DNA from: Arion vulgaris
Lineage: Eukaryota > Mollusca > Gastropoda > Stylommatophora > Arionidae
DNA length: 64,000 nt
Assembly: GCA_020796225.1 (NCBI GenBank)
Contig: CM036759.1
Location: forward strand, 2,789,782 to 2,853,781
Direction: 5' to 3'
The notes under the pieces: model-generated
Told to the model about the DNA's origin: nothing
Databases searched by the model: none
What the model saw: only the letters and a program-made list of their open reading frames with translations
Program-made: the position numbers and the translations under genes
Shown: positions 20,152 through 31,345 of the stretch, piece by piece
Layout of the letters: each line of letters begins with the position of its first letter
How positions within the stretch are numbered: position 1 is the first letter of the stretch

Positions 20152-22038
20152 CCCTTGACTTTGTTCAGTGTTATATTTAACCTTGACTTTGTTCAGGGTT
20201 TTATTTAACCCGTGACTTTGTTCAATTGTTATATTTAACTCTTAACTTTGTTCAGTTGTTATATTTAACCCGTGACTTTGTTCAGTTGTTATATTTAACC
20301 CTTGACTTTGTTCAGTCGTTATATTTAACCCTTGACTTTGTTCAGTCGTTATATTTAACCCGTGACTTTGTTCAGTTGTTATATTTAACCCTTGACTTTG
20401 TTCAGTCGTTATATTTAACCCTTGACTTTGTTCAGTTGTTATATTTAACCCGTGACTTTGTTCAGTTGTTATATTTAACCCTTGACTTTGTTCAGTCGTT
20501 ATATTTAACCCTTGACTTTGTTCAGTTATATTTAACCCTTGACTTTGTTCAGTTGTTATATTTAACTCTTGACTTTGTTCAGTTGTTATATTTAACCCTT
20601 GACTTTGTTCAATTGTTATATTTAACCCTTAACTTTGTTCAGTTATATTTAACCCTTGACTTTGTTCAGTTGTTATATTTAACCCTTGACTTTGTTCAGT
20701 CGTTATATTTAACCGTTAACTTTGTTCAGTTATATTTAACTCTTAACTTTGTTCAGTCGTTATATTTAACCCTTGACTTTGTTCAGTTGCTATATTTAAC
20801 CTGACTTTTGTTCAGTTGCTATATTTAACCCTTGACTTTGTTCAGTTGTTATATTTAACTCTTGACTTTGTTCAGTTGTTATATTTAACCCTTGACTTTG
20901 TTCAATTGTTATATTTAACCCTTAACTTTGTTCAGTTATATTTAACCCTTGACTTTGTTCAGTTGTTATATTTAACCCTTGACTTTGTTCAGTCGTTATA
21001 TTTAACCGTTAACTTTGTTCAGTTATATTTAACTCTTAACTTTGTTCAGTCGTTATATTTAACCCTTGACTTTGTTCAGTTGCTATATTTAACCCTTGAC
21101 TTTGTTCAGTTGCTATATTTAACCCTTGACTTTGTTCAGTTGTTATATTTAATCCTTGACTTTGTTCAGTTGTTATATTTAACTCTTGACTTTGTTCAGT
21201 CGTTATATTTAACTCTTGACTTTGTTCAGTTATATTTAACCCTTGACTTGCCCAGTTGTTATATTTAACCCTTGACTTTGTTCAGTCGTTATATTTAACC
21301 CTTGACTTTGTTCAGTCGTTATATTTAACCCTTAACTTTGTTCAATTGTTATATTTAACCCTTGACTTTGTTCAGTCGTTATATTTAACCCTTGACTTTG
21401 TTCAGTTGCTATATTTAACCCTTGACTTTGTTCAGTCGTTATATTTAACCCTTAACTTTGTTCAATTGTTATATTTAACCCTTAACTTTGTTCAATTGTT
21501 ATATTTAACCCTTGACTTTGTTCAGTTATATTTAACTCTTAACTTTGTTCAGTCGTTATATTTAACCCTTGACTTTGTTCAGTTGCTATATTTAACCCTT
21601 GACTTTGTTCAGTTGTTATATTTAACCCTTGACTTTGTTCAGTTGCTATATTTAACCCTTGACTTTGTTCAGTTGTTATATTTAACCCTTGACTTTGTTC
21701 AGTCGTTATATTTAACCCTTGACTTTGTTCAGTTGCTATATTTAACCCTTGACTTTGTTCAATTGTTAAATTTAACCCTTAACTTTGTTCAGTTGTTATA
21801 TTTAACCCTTAACTTTGTTCAGTTGCTATATTTAACCCTTGACTTTGTTCAGTTATATTTAACTCTTGACTTTGTTCAATTGTTATATTTAACCCTTAAC
21901 TTTGTTCAGTTGTTATATTTAACCCTTAACTTTGTTCAGTTGTTATATTTAACCCTTAACTTTGTTCAGTTGTTATATTTAACCCTTAACTTTGTTCAGT
22001 TGTTATATTTAACCCTTAACTTTGTTCAGTTGTTATAG
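20152..22038. repeat. 30-bp minisatellite, ~64 copies
   Basis: Unit CCCTTGACTTTGTTCAGTTG plus TTATATTTAA, with recurring variants (CCCGTGAC, CCCTTAAC, CAGTCGTT, CAGTTGCT) and 25-base short units. The period is 10 codons, giving several long open frames of LYLTLDFVQL repeats that are not genes. Blocks of variant order recur (compare about 20520-20780 with 20860-21080), showing multi-unit duplication. Confidence 0.97.
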
Positions 22039-22241
22039 TTTCTGCTTATTGTTTCATGAACGACATCATAACACCATGGACAGACTCATATGAGTGTAGC
22101 TTCCTCTTCCAGCAGAGGTCGAAGGCTACTCATGCTGAAGATTCCCGTGGCTCTCAACACTTCTGATTGCTTCAACGTTAAGAGTGGAGTAAAATAGGGC
22201 TGTGTCCACGCCCCCACTCTCTTTGGTATCATATTCGTATA

Positions 22242-22914
22242 GTTCGTTCCAAAATTTGTGAACATCTTTACCGACCGACATAATATCATCCATTTGACAG
22301 AAATTATTGGGTTTTTACATTTTTTTAAAAGTAACAGTGGCGACCTTCCTAATGTATTTTTTACCCATCCAAACCTTTAGCGCTGTAAGATTTTAATTAT
22401 ATGTTATTAGTAAAATAACAGCGATATTGATTTCGTATACATGTTGAAGTTTAACAGTACGATTGTCAAGTTTTTCTATAATTTCGCATTTGCGTGCTTC
22501 ACATGCAATTCAGCGCAAGTCAAAATCAGAATCCCATGGAATTAATCAGTTCACAATGTATCCTAACGACTGTCATTGGCGTATGCACACACCATTTATT
22601 TTCATTGATAGAAGTGGAAGGTATCATTCGTTCACTATGTCACCTTTCTTTTATAATATGTAATAGGGATACGCCTTTGTAAACATTCGCCACCATTTTG
22701 TGTATTACTGTAAATTCTAAACTTTGATTATCATTTTGTTGTGCTTATGCAAAATTATATAATAAAAACTTGTTTGCATCAACTAAGATTCCAACCAAAT
22801 AGTTATTCGTAAGGTCGTGAGGTATATAAGACTGCCTGCAAAAAATTCCTGTTATCCATCCGGTAGATTTCGTACAAATTAAACCTTACGGTGTTCACGG
22901 ATTTTGGAACGAAC
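22242..22914. mobile_element. TA-flanked MITE (Tc1/mariner-like) inside a LINE
   Basis: A 673-bp insert flanked by TA on both sides (22240-22241 and 22915-22916). Terminal inverted repeats of about 24 bases: the left starts GTTCGTTCCAAAATTTGTGA and the right, complemented, starts GTTCGTTCCAAAATCCGTGA. Removing it restores a continuous reverse-transcriptase reading. There is no transposase ORF. TA duplication and this inverted-repeat layout fit Tc1/mariner MITEs. Confidence 0.85.
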
Positions 22915-22927
22915 TACTGTATATTCC

Positions 22928-23059
22928 TTTTACACCACGTCTTCAGCGATGCTGATTATGATGTTTTCATTCGTACTAGATCTGATGGTTCACTTTTACA
23001 CCACGTCTTCAGCGATGCTGATTATGATGTTTTCATTCGTACTAGATCTGATGGTTCAC
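22928..23059. repeat. 66-bp in-frame tandem duplication inside the RT
   Basis: Two copies of a 66-bp unit (start points 22928 and 22994), each coding LHHVFSDADYDVFIRTRSDG plus S. This is an early, two-copy stage of array formation in LINE coding sequence. Confidence 0.92.
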
Positions 23060-23540
23060 TCTTTAACTTGATGAGCTTAAGAGCCAAGACAAAAATAACA
23101 CAAATCCTTCTCAATGAGCTCCTTTTCGCTGACGATGCTGCCCTAGTCGCACACAGTGAGACTACACTGCAATACATAACAAATAATTTGGCCAGGGCAT
23201 GCAACCTATTTTCTCTGGCTATAAGTGTCACCAAACAGGTTTTTATGTCAGGAAATAACACATCAGCGAATATCACTTTAAATGGTAACTCTCTAACACA
23301 TATTAGAAGAATGGACAATTGCCGCATAACAAAACACATGTTGTTCTGTGAACTTTCAGAGAGGAATAGGCATCAAGGCAGACCAGATCGGATATAAGGA
23401 TGTCCGCAAGGCCTCAATGAAGAACTTTTCTATCGGTCCCAGAAAATGGAAAAAACTAGCTGATGCCCGAGTTATGTGGAAAACAGCATTACACAAAGGT
23501 GCAGAATCACTTGCCAATTGACAGTTTGTAAAGATGAAAA

Positions 23541-23880
23541 ATGAGAGATTACATGAGAGAGCAGACTGAGCCAGCTCTGCCACCATATCAGGGGGCCAGC
23601 CAATGGATAGAGCTGACAATTTGAACGCCCTCATAGACTGTGGCAACAAAGAAGATTTTCATTTTAACCAAACCATGTCAACTGCTAGATTGCAGGAGCT
23701 AGGTTTGAAGATTGGTGTGGCAAGAAAAGAACATCACAGTAGGTATATGAGTAGACTTATCAATCAACATCGAACTGGTGCGGTCAGTCGCTGGACGCTG
23801 TTGGAGATATTGCCAAGGAGATTGGAGCACCTATGGAGATGTCATGAGTGCAATGAAGATATTCCAAACTGAAACTGAAA
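23541..23880 (+). pseudogene. RNase H-type LINE, C-terminal fragment
   Basis: Begins around ERAD.ASSATISGGQPMDRAD, the final RNase H motif (NERAD) and what follows, then TARLQELGLKIGVARKEHHS, INQHRTGAVSRWTLLEIL, and HLWRCHECNEDIPN before a stop near 23872. The last part has a C..C pattern. It abuts, without spacer, the unrelated LINE to its left. Confidence 0.8.
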
Positions 23881-24000
23881 GACGAAAATAAAGCCATAAT
23901 GTGTATATATATATAAAACATTCTGAGTTCATTGTTTATTTAAAAATAATCTTCACCGCACATCGAACATGTCCATAATTGCTCCGATCTCCTCCCAAGC
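23881..24000. other. Junction between two LINE copies
   Basis: Short AT-rich spacer between a plus-strand and a minus-strand copy of RNase H-type LINEs. It may be the 3' untranslated end of the first. Confidence 0.4.
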
Positions 24001-24245
24001 ATGTATCTCAGTGTGTTTAGTCTAACAACTCCCGTTCTGTGTTTGTTGATGTATCTACTGGGTTTTCTCTCGTGGTTTTCCCGTCTTGCATGCTGCACCT
24101 ATCGGTATGCATAACTTGCGCAACCGAGATAGAGAATACCCTCTTCTTAGCGTTGAAATCTTCAGAGCGTATGTTTTCTCTTAGAGTGTTGATGATGTCG
24201 CTTCTGTCCATAGAAGACCCATTCTCAATCGTAGCATTGCCCGCC

Positions 24246-24525
24246 AGTGCATCTGCTCTCTCATTGACCTTCAGCGCATCTGCTCTCTCATTGCCCTTCA
24301 GTGCATCTGCTCTCTCATTGCCCTTCAGTGCATCTGCTCTCTCATTGCCCTTCAGTGCATCTGTTCTCTCATTGCCCTTCAGCGCATCTGCTCTCTCATT
24401 GCCCTTCAGCGCATCTGCTCTCTCATTGCCCTTCAGCGCATCTGCTCTCTCATTGCCCTTCAGTGCATCTGCTCTCTCATTGCCCTTCAGCCCATCTGCT
24501 CTCTCATTGCCCTTCAGCCCAGCAT
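24246..24525. repeat. 27-bp array of the RNase H NERAD motif
   Basis: About ten copies of a 27-bp unit that reads LKGNERADA on the minus strand, the fourth catalytic motif of LINE RNase H. Copies differ at one or two bases (CAGTGC/CAGCGC/CAGCCC). The period is 9 codons, so the frame stays open. Confidence 0.93.
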
Positions 24526-24564
24526 GATCAGGGACAAAGATGAAGATAAGTGTCTGGATTGTCG

Positions 24565-26275
24565 CGTTTTGTATTCACTGTCTTACGTACATGACTGCAT
24601 TCACTGTCTTACATACATAACTGCATTCCGTCTTAACATAACTGCATTCACTGTCTTACGTACATAACTGCATTCACTGTCTTACATACATAACTGCATT
24701 CACTGTCTTACATACATGACTGCATTCACTGTCTTACGTACATAACTGCATTCACTGCCTTACGTACATAACTGCATTCACTGTCTTACGTACATAACTG
24801 CATTCACTGTCTTACGTACATAACTGCATTCACTGTCTTACGTACATGACTGCATTCACTGTCTTACGTACATGACTGCATTCACTGTCTTACGTACATG
24901 ACTGCATTCACTGTCTTACGTACATGACTGCATTCACTGTCTTACGTACATGACTGCATTCACTGTCTTACGTACATGACTGCATTCACTGTCTTACGTA
25001 CATGACTGCATTCACTGTCTTACGTACATGACTGCATTCACTGTCTTACGTACATGACTGCATTCACTGTCTTACGTACATGACTGCATTCACTGTCTTA
25101 CGTACATGACTGCATTCACTGTCTTACGTACATGACTGCATTCACTGTCTTACGTACATGACTGCATTCACTGTCTTACGTACATGACTGCATTCACTGT
25201 CTTACGTACATGACTGCATTCACTGTCTTACGTACATAACTGCATTCACTGTCTTACATACATAACTGCATTCACTGTCTTACGTACATAACTGCATTCA
25301 CTGCCTTACGTACATAACTGCATTCACTGTCTTACGTACATAACTGCATTCACTGTCTTACGTACATAACTGCATTCACTGTCTTACGTACATAACTGCA
25401 TTCACTGTCTTACGTACATAACTGCATTCACTGTCTTACATACATAACTGCATTCACTGTCTTACGTACATAACTGCATTCACTGCCTTACGTACATAAC
25501 TGCATTCACTGTCTTACGTACATAACTGCATTCACTGTCTTACGTACATAACTGCATTCACTGTCTTACGTACATGACTGCATTCACTGTCTTACGTACA
25601 TGACTGCATTCACTGTCTTACGTACATGACTGCATTCACTGTCTTACGTACATGACTGCATTCACTGTCTTACGTACATGACTGCATTCACTGTCTTACG
25701 TACATGACTGCATTCACTGTCTTACGTACATGACTGCATTCACTGTCTTACGTACATGACTGCATTCACTGTCTTACGTACATGACTGCATTCACTGTCT
25801 TACGTACATGACTGCATTCACTGTCTTACGTACATGACTGCATTCACTGTCTTACGTACATGACTGCATTCACTGTCTTACGTACATGACTGCATTCACT
25901 GTCTTACGTACATGACTGCATTCACTGTCTTACGTACATGACTGCATTCACTGTCTTACGTACATGACTGCATTCACTGTCTTACGTACATGACTGCATT
26001 CACTGTCTTACGTACATGACTGCATTCACTGTCTTACGTACATGACTGCATTCACTGTCTTACGTACATGACTGCATTCACTGTCTTACGTACATGACTG
26101 CATTCACTGTCTTACGTACATGACTGCATTCACTGTCTTACGTACATGACTGCATTCACTGTCTTACGTACATGACTGCATTCACTGTCTTACGTACATG
26201 ACTGCATTCACTGTCTTACGTACATGACTGCATTCACTGTCTTACGTACATGACTGCATTCACTGTCTTACGTAC
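24565..26275. repeat. 26-bp minisatellite, ~66 copies
   Basis: Unit TGCATTCACTGTCTTACGTA plus CATGAC, with the only common variants CATAAC and ACATACAT. The variants cluster in two blocks (about 24580-24840 and 25230-25560), which suggests a duplicated superblock. On the minus strand it continues the RNase H frame at its high end (YVRKTVNAVMYVRQ) and then loses frame, because 26 is not a multiple of three. Confidence 0.97.
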
Positions 26276-26625
26276 ATAACCGATCTTGATCTTCTGTATC
26301 ATGCTCATAGAGTCGCTGAGCATGCATGCATAACCGGTCTTGATCTTCTGTATCATGCTCATAGAGTTGCTGAGCATGCATGCATAACCGGTCTTGATCT
26401 TCTGTATCATGCTCATAGAGTTGCTGAGCATGCATGCATAACCGGTCTTGATCTTCTGTATCATGCTCATAGAGTCGCTGAGCATGTATGCATGGGTGAA
26501 TGTTTGCTTCTGTATCATACTCATAGAGTCGCTGAGCATGCATGCATGACCGATCTTGATCTTCTGTATCATGCTCATAGAGTCGCTGAGCATGTATGCA
26601 TGGGTGAATGTTTGCTTCTGTAGCC
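26276..26625. repeat. 54-bp array of the RNase H SDS motif
   Basis: About 6.5 copies of a 54-bp unit. The minus strand reads ACMLSDSMSMIQKIKTGY or the alternative AYMLSDSMSMIQKQTFTH. SDS is the third catalytic motif of the domain. Confidence 0.92.
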
Positions 26626-26799
26626 ACTCCGGGGATTTTGTCACGGTCATGACCTCTATCGCCACTTACCTCTTTGATGACATTTCCTTTAGCTCTAGCT
26701 GTAAAGGCGCATGCACTCCGACTGCCGAATCACAGAATCATCAGTGAAGACAACATCATCTTCCTCCGATGTGTAGTCATTTATTAATGCTTCAACTTC

Positions 26800-28055
26800 A
26801 TATTCTGCGTACTCTTTATGTAACACTTCCATTCAAATGCAGTAATCGATTTTCCAACTGTATCATCACTAATCTGATCACTGATCAAATGTCGGCTGTA
26901 AGAACATGTGATGATACATCAGACTGGTTTCACATAAGGCAGGGAGTCAGACAAGGCTGCATTCTATCGCCTTGTCTGTTTAACATATATGCAGAAAACA
27001 TCATGAGGAATGTTACAGAAGATAGCAGAAAAGAACAATACGATCCTTTTATAATCGGAGGAAAAGAAATACATGAACTAAGATACGCTGATGATACAGT
27101 GTTACTGTCAACATCACAAAAAGGAATTGAGAAATTATTAGGAGAAGTGAAAGATAAAAGCGAAAAACAAAATCTATATCTCAATGTGGCAAAAACAAAA
27201 ATAATGACAACAGATAAAACGAAAATGACAAATGATATTTTTATCAATGGAGAGAAAATAGAAAATGTGAACAGTTTTGAATATCTTGGTTTACTACTAA
27301 CAACAGATGGAAATGAGATAAAGGAAATTAAAAGAAAAACAAACATGGCTTTACAAAAATTTAACAACTCAAAATAGTATAGAACGGAACTGATAAGAAA
27401 ACAAGCCCGCCTGCCCAGCGTGTTCGTAACGCGTTGGACTGCGGGTGACTAGCTCTCTGTGTGTGCGGGTTCAATTTCGTGGGCTGGCAGAAAAGCCACA
27501 GGTTCCCCAGATTCACGATGTCCATGGCACCGAGCCGAAGAGCTGAAAGCTCAAGTGCTTCTGGATCGGAAAAAATAGAAAAAATCAGAAAACAAAGATC
27601 AGAATACTAAGAGCATGCATATTCCCAATTGCAACGTATGGGTGTGAAGCATGGACATTTAATAGAGCAGTGAAAAAATATGTATGTGCTTTTGAATATA
27701 AGTATTACAGAAGAGTCCTTCGTATATCTTGGACAGAGAAGAGAACAAATAGATCTATCCAGAAAGAACTCAAAATCAAAGAAAACTGTCTGATGCTACA
27801 AATAAGAAAGAGAAAATTGAGATATTTTAGACATATAAAAAGACATGAAGGGTTGGAGAAGACCATCATGGAAGGAGGCATACCGGCAAAGAGAAGAAGA
27901 GGAAGACCACGGAGAAGATGGATTCAGGATATAACTGATGGTTTGAACATGATGGCTGCAGAGGCAGAACATCTGGCCTATGAGAGAGAGACATTCCGGA
28001 GTACTGTTGGGGTGGCAAAGTTCTGCTCAGGATAAGCTATTTGATGATGATCATC
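26800..28055 (+). mobile_element. RTE/BovB-like LINE 3' part with SINE insertion
   Basis: The best-preserved copy of this LINE family in the window. Plus strand: GVRQGCILSPCLFNIYAENI (RT motif), LRYADDTVLL (catalytic YADD), NLYLNVAKTKIM, IENVNSFEYLGLLLTTDGNE, IKRKTNMALQK. Then comes a SINE (27405-27586), followed by KIRILRACIFPIATYGCEAW (one frame change), KRTNRSIQKELKIKENCLML, QIRKRKLRYFRHIKRHEGLE and PAKRRRGRPRRRWIQDITDG to a stop near 28035. The tail layout is like BovB/RTE. The N-terminal endonuclease is absent, so it is 5'-truncated. It is the reference against which the arrays at 1292, 2975 and 3795 can be read. Confidence 0.88.
27405..27586 (+). mobile_element. tRNA-derived SINE inserted in the LINE
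   Basis: Same family as 7112-7328, starting GCCCGCCTGCCCAGCGTGTT, with B-box-like GGTTCAATTTC and the body motif CCATGGCACCGAGCCGAAG. Flanked by AGAAAACAA (27396-27404 and 27587-27595). It is about 35 bp shorter than the other copy because a central stretch is missing. Confidence 0.85.
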
Positions 28056-28617
28056 ATCACTAATCCATGCATCACAACCATACGTTGCTAAAGTCGGAAA
28101 TACATGCTCTTAAAAATTCAAGTTTTTTCATATCATTTCATTTCAATAGGTCGCTTCATTACAGGGTCACCGCTTCACTATGTCGCTCGCTTCATTAAGT
28201 TCTCTTAATTTCTGCATAGTCATGTTCGTTCTTATTTAGTTATCTCTGTGATAACACTGGCTTGTTAGAAAGGAACTCTAAGATAATTGTACCGGTACAA
28301 GTTTGTAAACGAGGACAGACAGGCATACCCCGGTATAGGTATCCCAGCAGTAAATGATAAGCGAAACAAAATGGTGGAAATAAAACTGCAGCAACACGTG
28401 TAAGAGGTCAAGGTCTTCTCTCTTTTTTTCTTTAACGTAGAGTTCGAAGTTCATAGTTCAGAAAACATGCTGCGTTGTTGTGGTTCACGCGGAGATATAT
28501 ATTAGACCTTAGTTTAGCACGTGAATATTATTGTTTCATCTTACTACACACTAGTAATCCAGTTTTTGATTGTCATAAAGTAACGTTTGTCGCTGAGCTG
28601 TAGACTGTGACTTCAAG
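28056..28617 (+). promoter_or_regulatory. Upstream region of SCCPDH
   Basis: About 560 bp between the LINE and the SCCPDH start codon. GAGATATATATTAG at about 28491-28504 is TATA-like and lies about 115 bp before the ATG. That would leave a short 5' UTR, if it is used. The first part (28056-28130) still looks like LINE debris. No other element is recognisable. Confidence 0.4.
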
Positions 28618-28789
28618 ATGGAAGAACGAAAGTTTGACTTTATTATATTTGGTGCGTCTGGCTTCACTGGTCAATACACGGTGGATGAAGTCGCACGAGT
28701 TGCAGAGGAAGAGAATTTGACATGGGCTGTTGCTGGAAGAAACCTACACAAACTACAAACAGTATTACGTGAGGCCTCAACTCGTACAG
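28618..28789 (+). CDS. SCCPDH: SCCPDH exon 1 (Rossmann-fold N-terminus)
   Basis: First coding exon of saccharopine dehydrogenase-like oxidoreductase. The start ATG has a strong context (AAG before, G after). Translation MEERKFDFIIFGASGFTGQY gives the dinucleotide-binding GASGFTG loop at residues 12-18, followed by a helix and WAVAGRNLHKLQTVL, as in the animal family. It ends ...REASTRT plus one base (phase 1) at ACAG before GTAAAT. The donor and the last 29 exon bases are repeated 31 times downstream; only this first donor keeps the frame, since the next unit brings a TGA at 28810-28812. The family is membrane/lipid-droplet associated in mammals, and saccharopine dehydrogenase activity is not established for it. 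Confidence 0.92.
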
Positions 28790-29998
28790 GTAAATATAAC
28801 AGTATTACGTGAGGCCTCAACTCGCACAGGTAAATATAACAGTATTACGTGAGACCTCAACTCGCACAGGTAATTACAACAGTATTACGTGAGGCCTCAA
28901 CTCGCACAGGTAAATATAACAGTATTACGTGAGGCCTCAACTCGCACAGGTAAATATAACAGTATTACGTGAGGCCTCAACTCGTACAGGTAATTATAAC
29001 AGTATTACGTGAGACCTCAACTCGCACAGGTAAATATAACAGTATTACGTGAGGCCTCAACTCGCACAGGTAAATATAACAGTATTACGTGAGGCCTCAA
29101 CTCGTACAGGTAAATATAACAGTATTACGTGAGACCTCAACTCGCACAGGTAATTACAACAGTATTACGTGAGGCCTCAACTTGCACAGGTAAATATAAC
29201 AGTATTACGTGAGGCCTCAACTCGTACAGGTAAATATAACAGTATTACGTGAGGCCTCAACTCGCACAGGTAATTACAACAGTATTACGTGAGGCCTCAA
29301 CTCACACAGGTAAATATAACAGTATTACGTGAGGCCTCAACTCGCACAGGTAAATATAACAGTATTACGTGAGACCTCAACTCGCACAGGTAATTACAAC
29401 AGTATTACGTGAGGCCTCAACTCGCACAGGTAAATATAACAGTATTACGTGAGGCCTCAACTCGCACAGGTAAATATAACAGTATTACGTGAGACCTCAA
29501 CTCGCACAGGTAAATATAACAGTATTAAGTGAGGCCTCAACTCGCACAGGTAATTATAACAGTATTACGTGACGCCTCAACTCGCACAGGTAATTATAAC
29601 AGTATTACGTGAGACCTCAACTCGCACAGGTAAATATAACAGTATTACGTGACGCCTCAACTCGTACAGGTAATTACAACAGTATTACGTGACGCCTCAA
29701 CTCGCACAGGTAATTATAACAGTATTACGTGAGGCCTCAACTCGCACAGGTAAATATAACAGTATTACGTGACGCCTCAACTCGTACAGGTAAATATAAC
29801 AGTATTAAGTGAGGCCTCAACTCGCACAGGTAAATATAACAGTATTACGTGAGGCCTCAACTCGTACAGGTAGATATAACAGTATTAAGTGAGGCCTCAA
29901 CTCGCACAGGTAAATATAACAGTATTACGTGAGGCCTCAACTCGTACAGGTGGATATAACAGTATTACGTGAGGCCTCAACTCGCACAGGTAAATTCT
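28761..29998 (+). repeat. 40-bp array repeating the exon 1 end and 5' splice site
   Basis: Thirty-one copies of exactly 40 bp (unit starts every 40 bases from 28761 to 29961). The unit is AGTATTACGTGAGGCCTCAA, CTCGYACAG and then GTAAATATAAC. The first copy is the real exon 1 end with its donor at 28790, so every unit carries a potential CAG|GTAAAT donor. Variants at the donor are GTAATT, GTAGAT and GTGGAT. The last unit passes into intron sequence at GTAAATTCTTG. Confidence 0.98.
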
Positions 29999-30039
29999 TG
30001 TCCTTCAAGTTTGGTGTCATTTGGTATATACTATCATAT

Positions 30040-30118
30040 TACTCAGAAACGTTTTGTTTCTTAGTTATGCACTTTTTCCAGAAGCGTTTTGTTTCTTAGT
30101 TATGCACTTTTTCCAGAA
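30040..30118. repeat. 38-bp direct duplication
   Basis: Two near-exact copies containing GTTTTGTTTCTTAGTTATGC followed by ACTTTTTCCAGAAG. Each ends in a 3'-splice-site-like TTTTTCCAG. Confidence 0.9.
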
Positions 30119-30133
30119 GACGCCAACATCTGG

Positions 30134-30135
<2 letters not shown>

Positions 30136-30179
<44 letters not shown>

Positions 30180-30215
30180 CTGACTGACTGACTGATTGAT
30201 TGATTGATTGATTGA
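30136..30215. repeat. (TGAT)n/(TGAC)n microsatellite
   Basis: About 20 tetranucleotide units, mostly TGAT with a central TGAC block. Confidence 0.97.
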
Positions 30216-30389
30216 TTAATAGGACCATCATCCGTGCACTTCTGTGATTAACCATATCAGCTGCAAACTCTTTTTTTTACGCAGGAAGATCTTAGTTGCA
30301 GAGCATACAGTCCGTAGTACCGGCGAGAGTCCTCGAATTAATTTTGTGAATGGTGAAGATAATTTGTGGAAATGTTTATTTTTAATCCT

Positions 30390-31345
30390 CTAATTAATTT
30401 TGCATTCAGGCTAAAAAACATTGTTTCCAAACATAGTTGAAATCTAAAAACCATAACGACTATGTACAATATCGTCTAGCCAGGAGAGAGGTGAAAAGAA
30501 TAGTCAAGAAAGAAAACTCTTGGTGCAAATATGGAGAACATCTAACAGACTTATGTAGGACAAAACCGAGAGAATTTTTTAAGAGTGTCAAGGCAATGAG
30601 AGTGAGAGACGATAGCTACAACCCTACCACTATCATAAACAGTAAGGAAGGAACACCATTACTCAACAGACAAGATAGAATGACCAGATGGAAGGAATAT
30701 TGTCAAGAACTTTACAACCCTACTAAAATAACTGAATATATATTCACAGCAGCTTAGACAGAAAGAAAAGTTCCAGATGACTGGCAAAAATCAGTAAAAG
30801 TCCCATTATGGAAAAATAAAGGCAATAAAAGAGAATGCGAAACATACAAAGACATTTCACTGTTAAGCCACACTGGTAAAATATACGCAAAAATATTAGA
30901 ACAGCGCATAAGACACATCGCTGACCCACAAATAAGCCCCTCACAGTTTGGATTTAGAAGAGGAGTGGAATGCACAGACGCTCTATTCACTCTGAGACAA
31001 CTGAGTGAAAAAGCAATAAAATACAATAAAGAGATACACTTATTATTCATTGATCAAGAAAAGGCATTTGACAGAATAGATAGAAGTATTCTATGGAAAA
31101 CACTAGAAAACTATGGAATCAAGGGACAACTGCTAGACAATATCAGAGCAATATATCAACTAACCACCAATAACAGCATACAATAAAAAGAGATCGGGTA
31201 CTAGAGCTAATGGAAGATCAAGAAAAAGGTGGATAGACCACACTATACATAAACACGGATATAACACAACATGGGCGACTCATTTAGCCCTAGAACGTAA
31301 ATTAAAGCTCCCATCCCTACAGCAAGAGTGGACAGCCAACTACAT
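30390..31345 (+). mobile_element. Non-LTR retrotransposon RT fragment in SCCPDH intron 1
   Basis: Plus strand reads NDYVQYRLARREVKRIVKKE, then RTKPREFFKSVKAM (linker before the RT), VPDDWQKSVKVPLWKNKGNK, SPSQFGFRRGVECTDALFTL, and KEIHLLFIDQEKAFDRIDRS, which holds the first RT catalytic Asp (AFDRI). It then jumps to NGRSRKRWIDHTIHKHGY and LPSLQQEWTANYIFHL, the C-terminal end, so the YADD half is deleted. The last residues seed the large array that follows. Confidence 0.85.

Larger units (their letters stand above)
22060..23540 (+). mobile_element. LINE reverse transcriptase fragment split by a MITE
   Basis: Degraded reverse-transcriptase sequence reading VKSGVK.GCVHAPTLFGIIF before the MITE at 22242-22914. 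After it come the DADYDVFIRTRSDGSLFNL duplication, LRAKTKITQILLNELLFADD (catalytic motif), then RITKHMLFCELSERNRHQGR and, frameshifted, GYKDVRKASMKNFSIGPRKW. The RHQGRP..RYKDV...M motif is the usual C-terminal part of this LINE type. The right end joins a different LINE at about 23540. Confidence 0.8.
24000..26750 (-). mobile_element. RNase H-type LINE domain carrying three internal arrays
   Basis: On the minus strand, from high to low coordinates: VAIEVMTV (the catalytic Glu region, about 26640-26665); LSDSMSMIQKIK (the SDS catalytic motif) repeated in a 54-bp array; YVRKTVNAVMYVRQ feeding a 26-bp array; FVPDHAGLKGNERADAL (the last catalytic Asp motif) repeated in a 27-bp array; then the unrepeated ENGSSMDRSDIINTLRENIR tail at 24017-24211. 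The order matches a normal RNase H domain (E, then SDS, then PGHAG..GNERAD). It is one domain copy with three separate short segments expanded in place. Non-functional. Confidence 0.85.
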
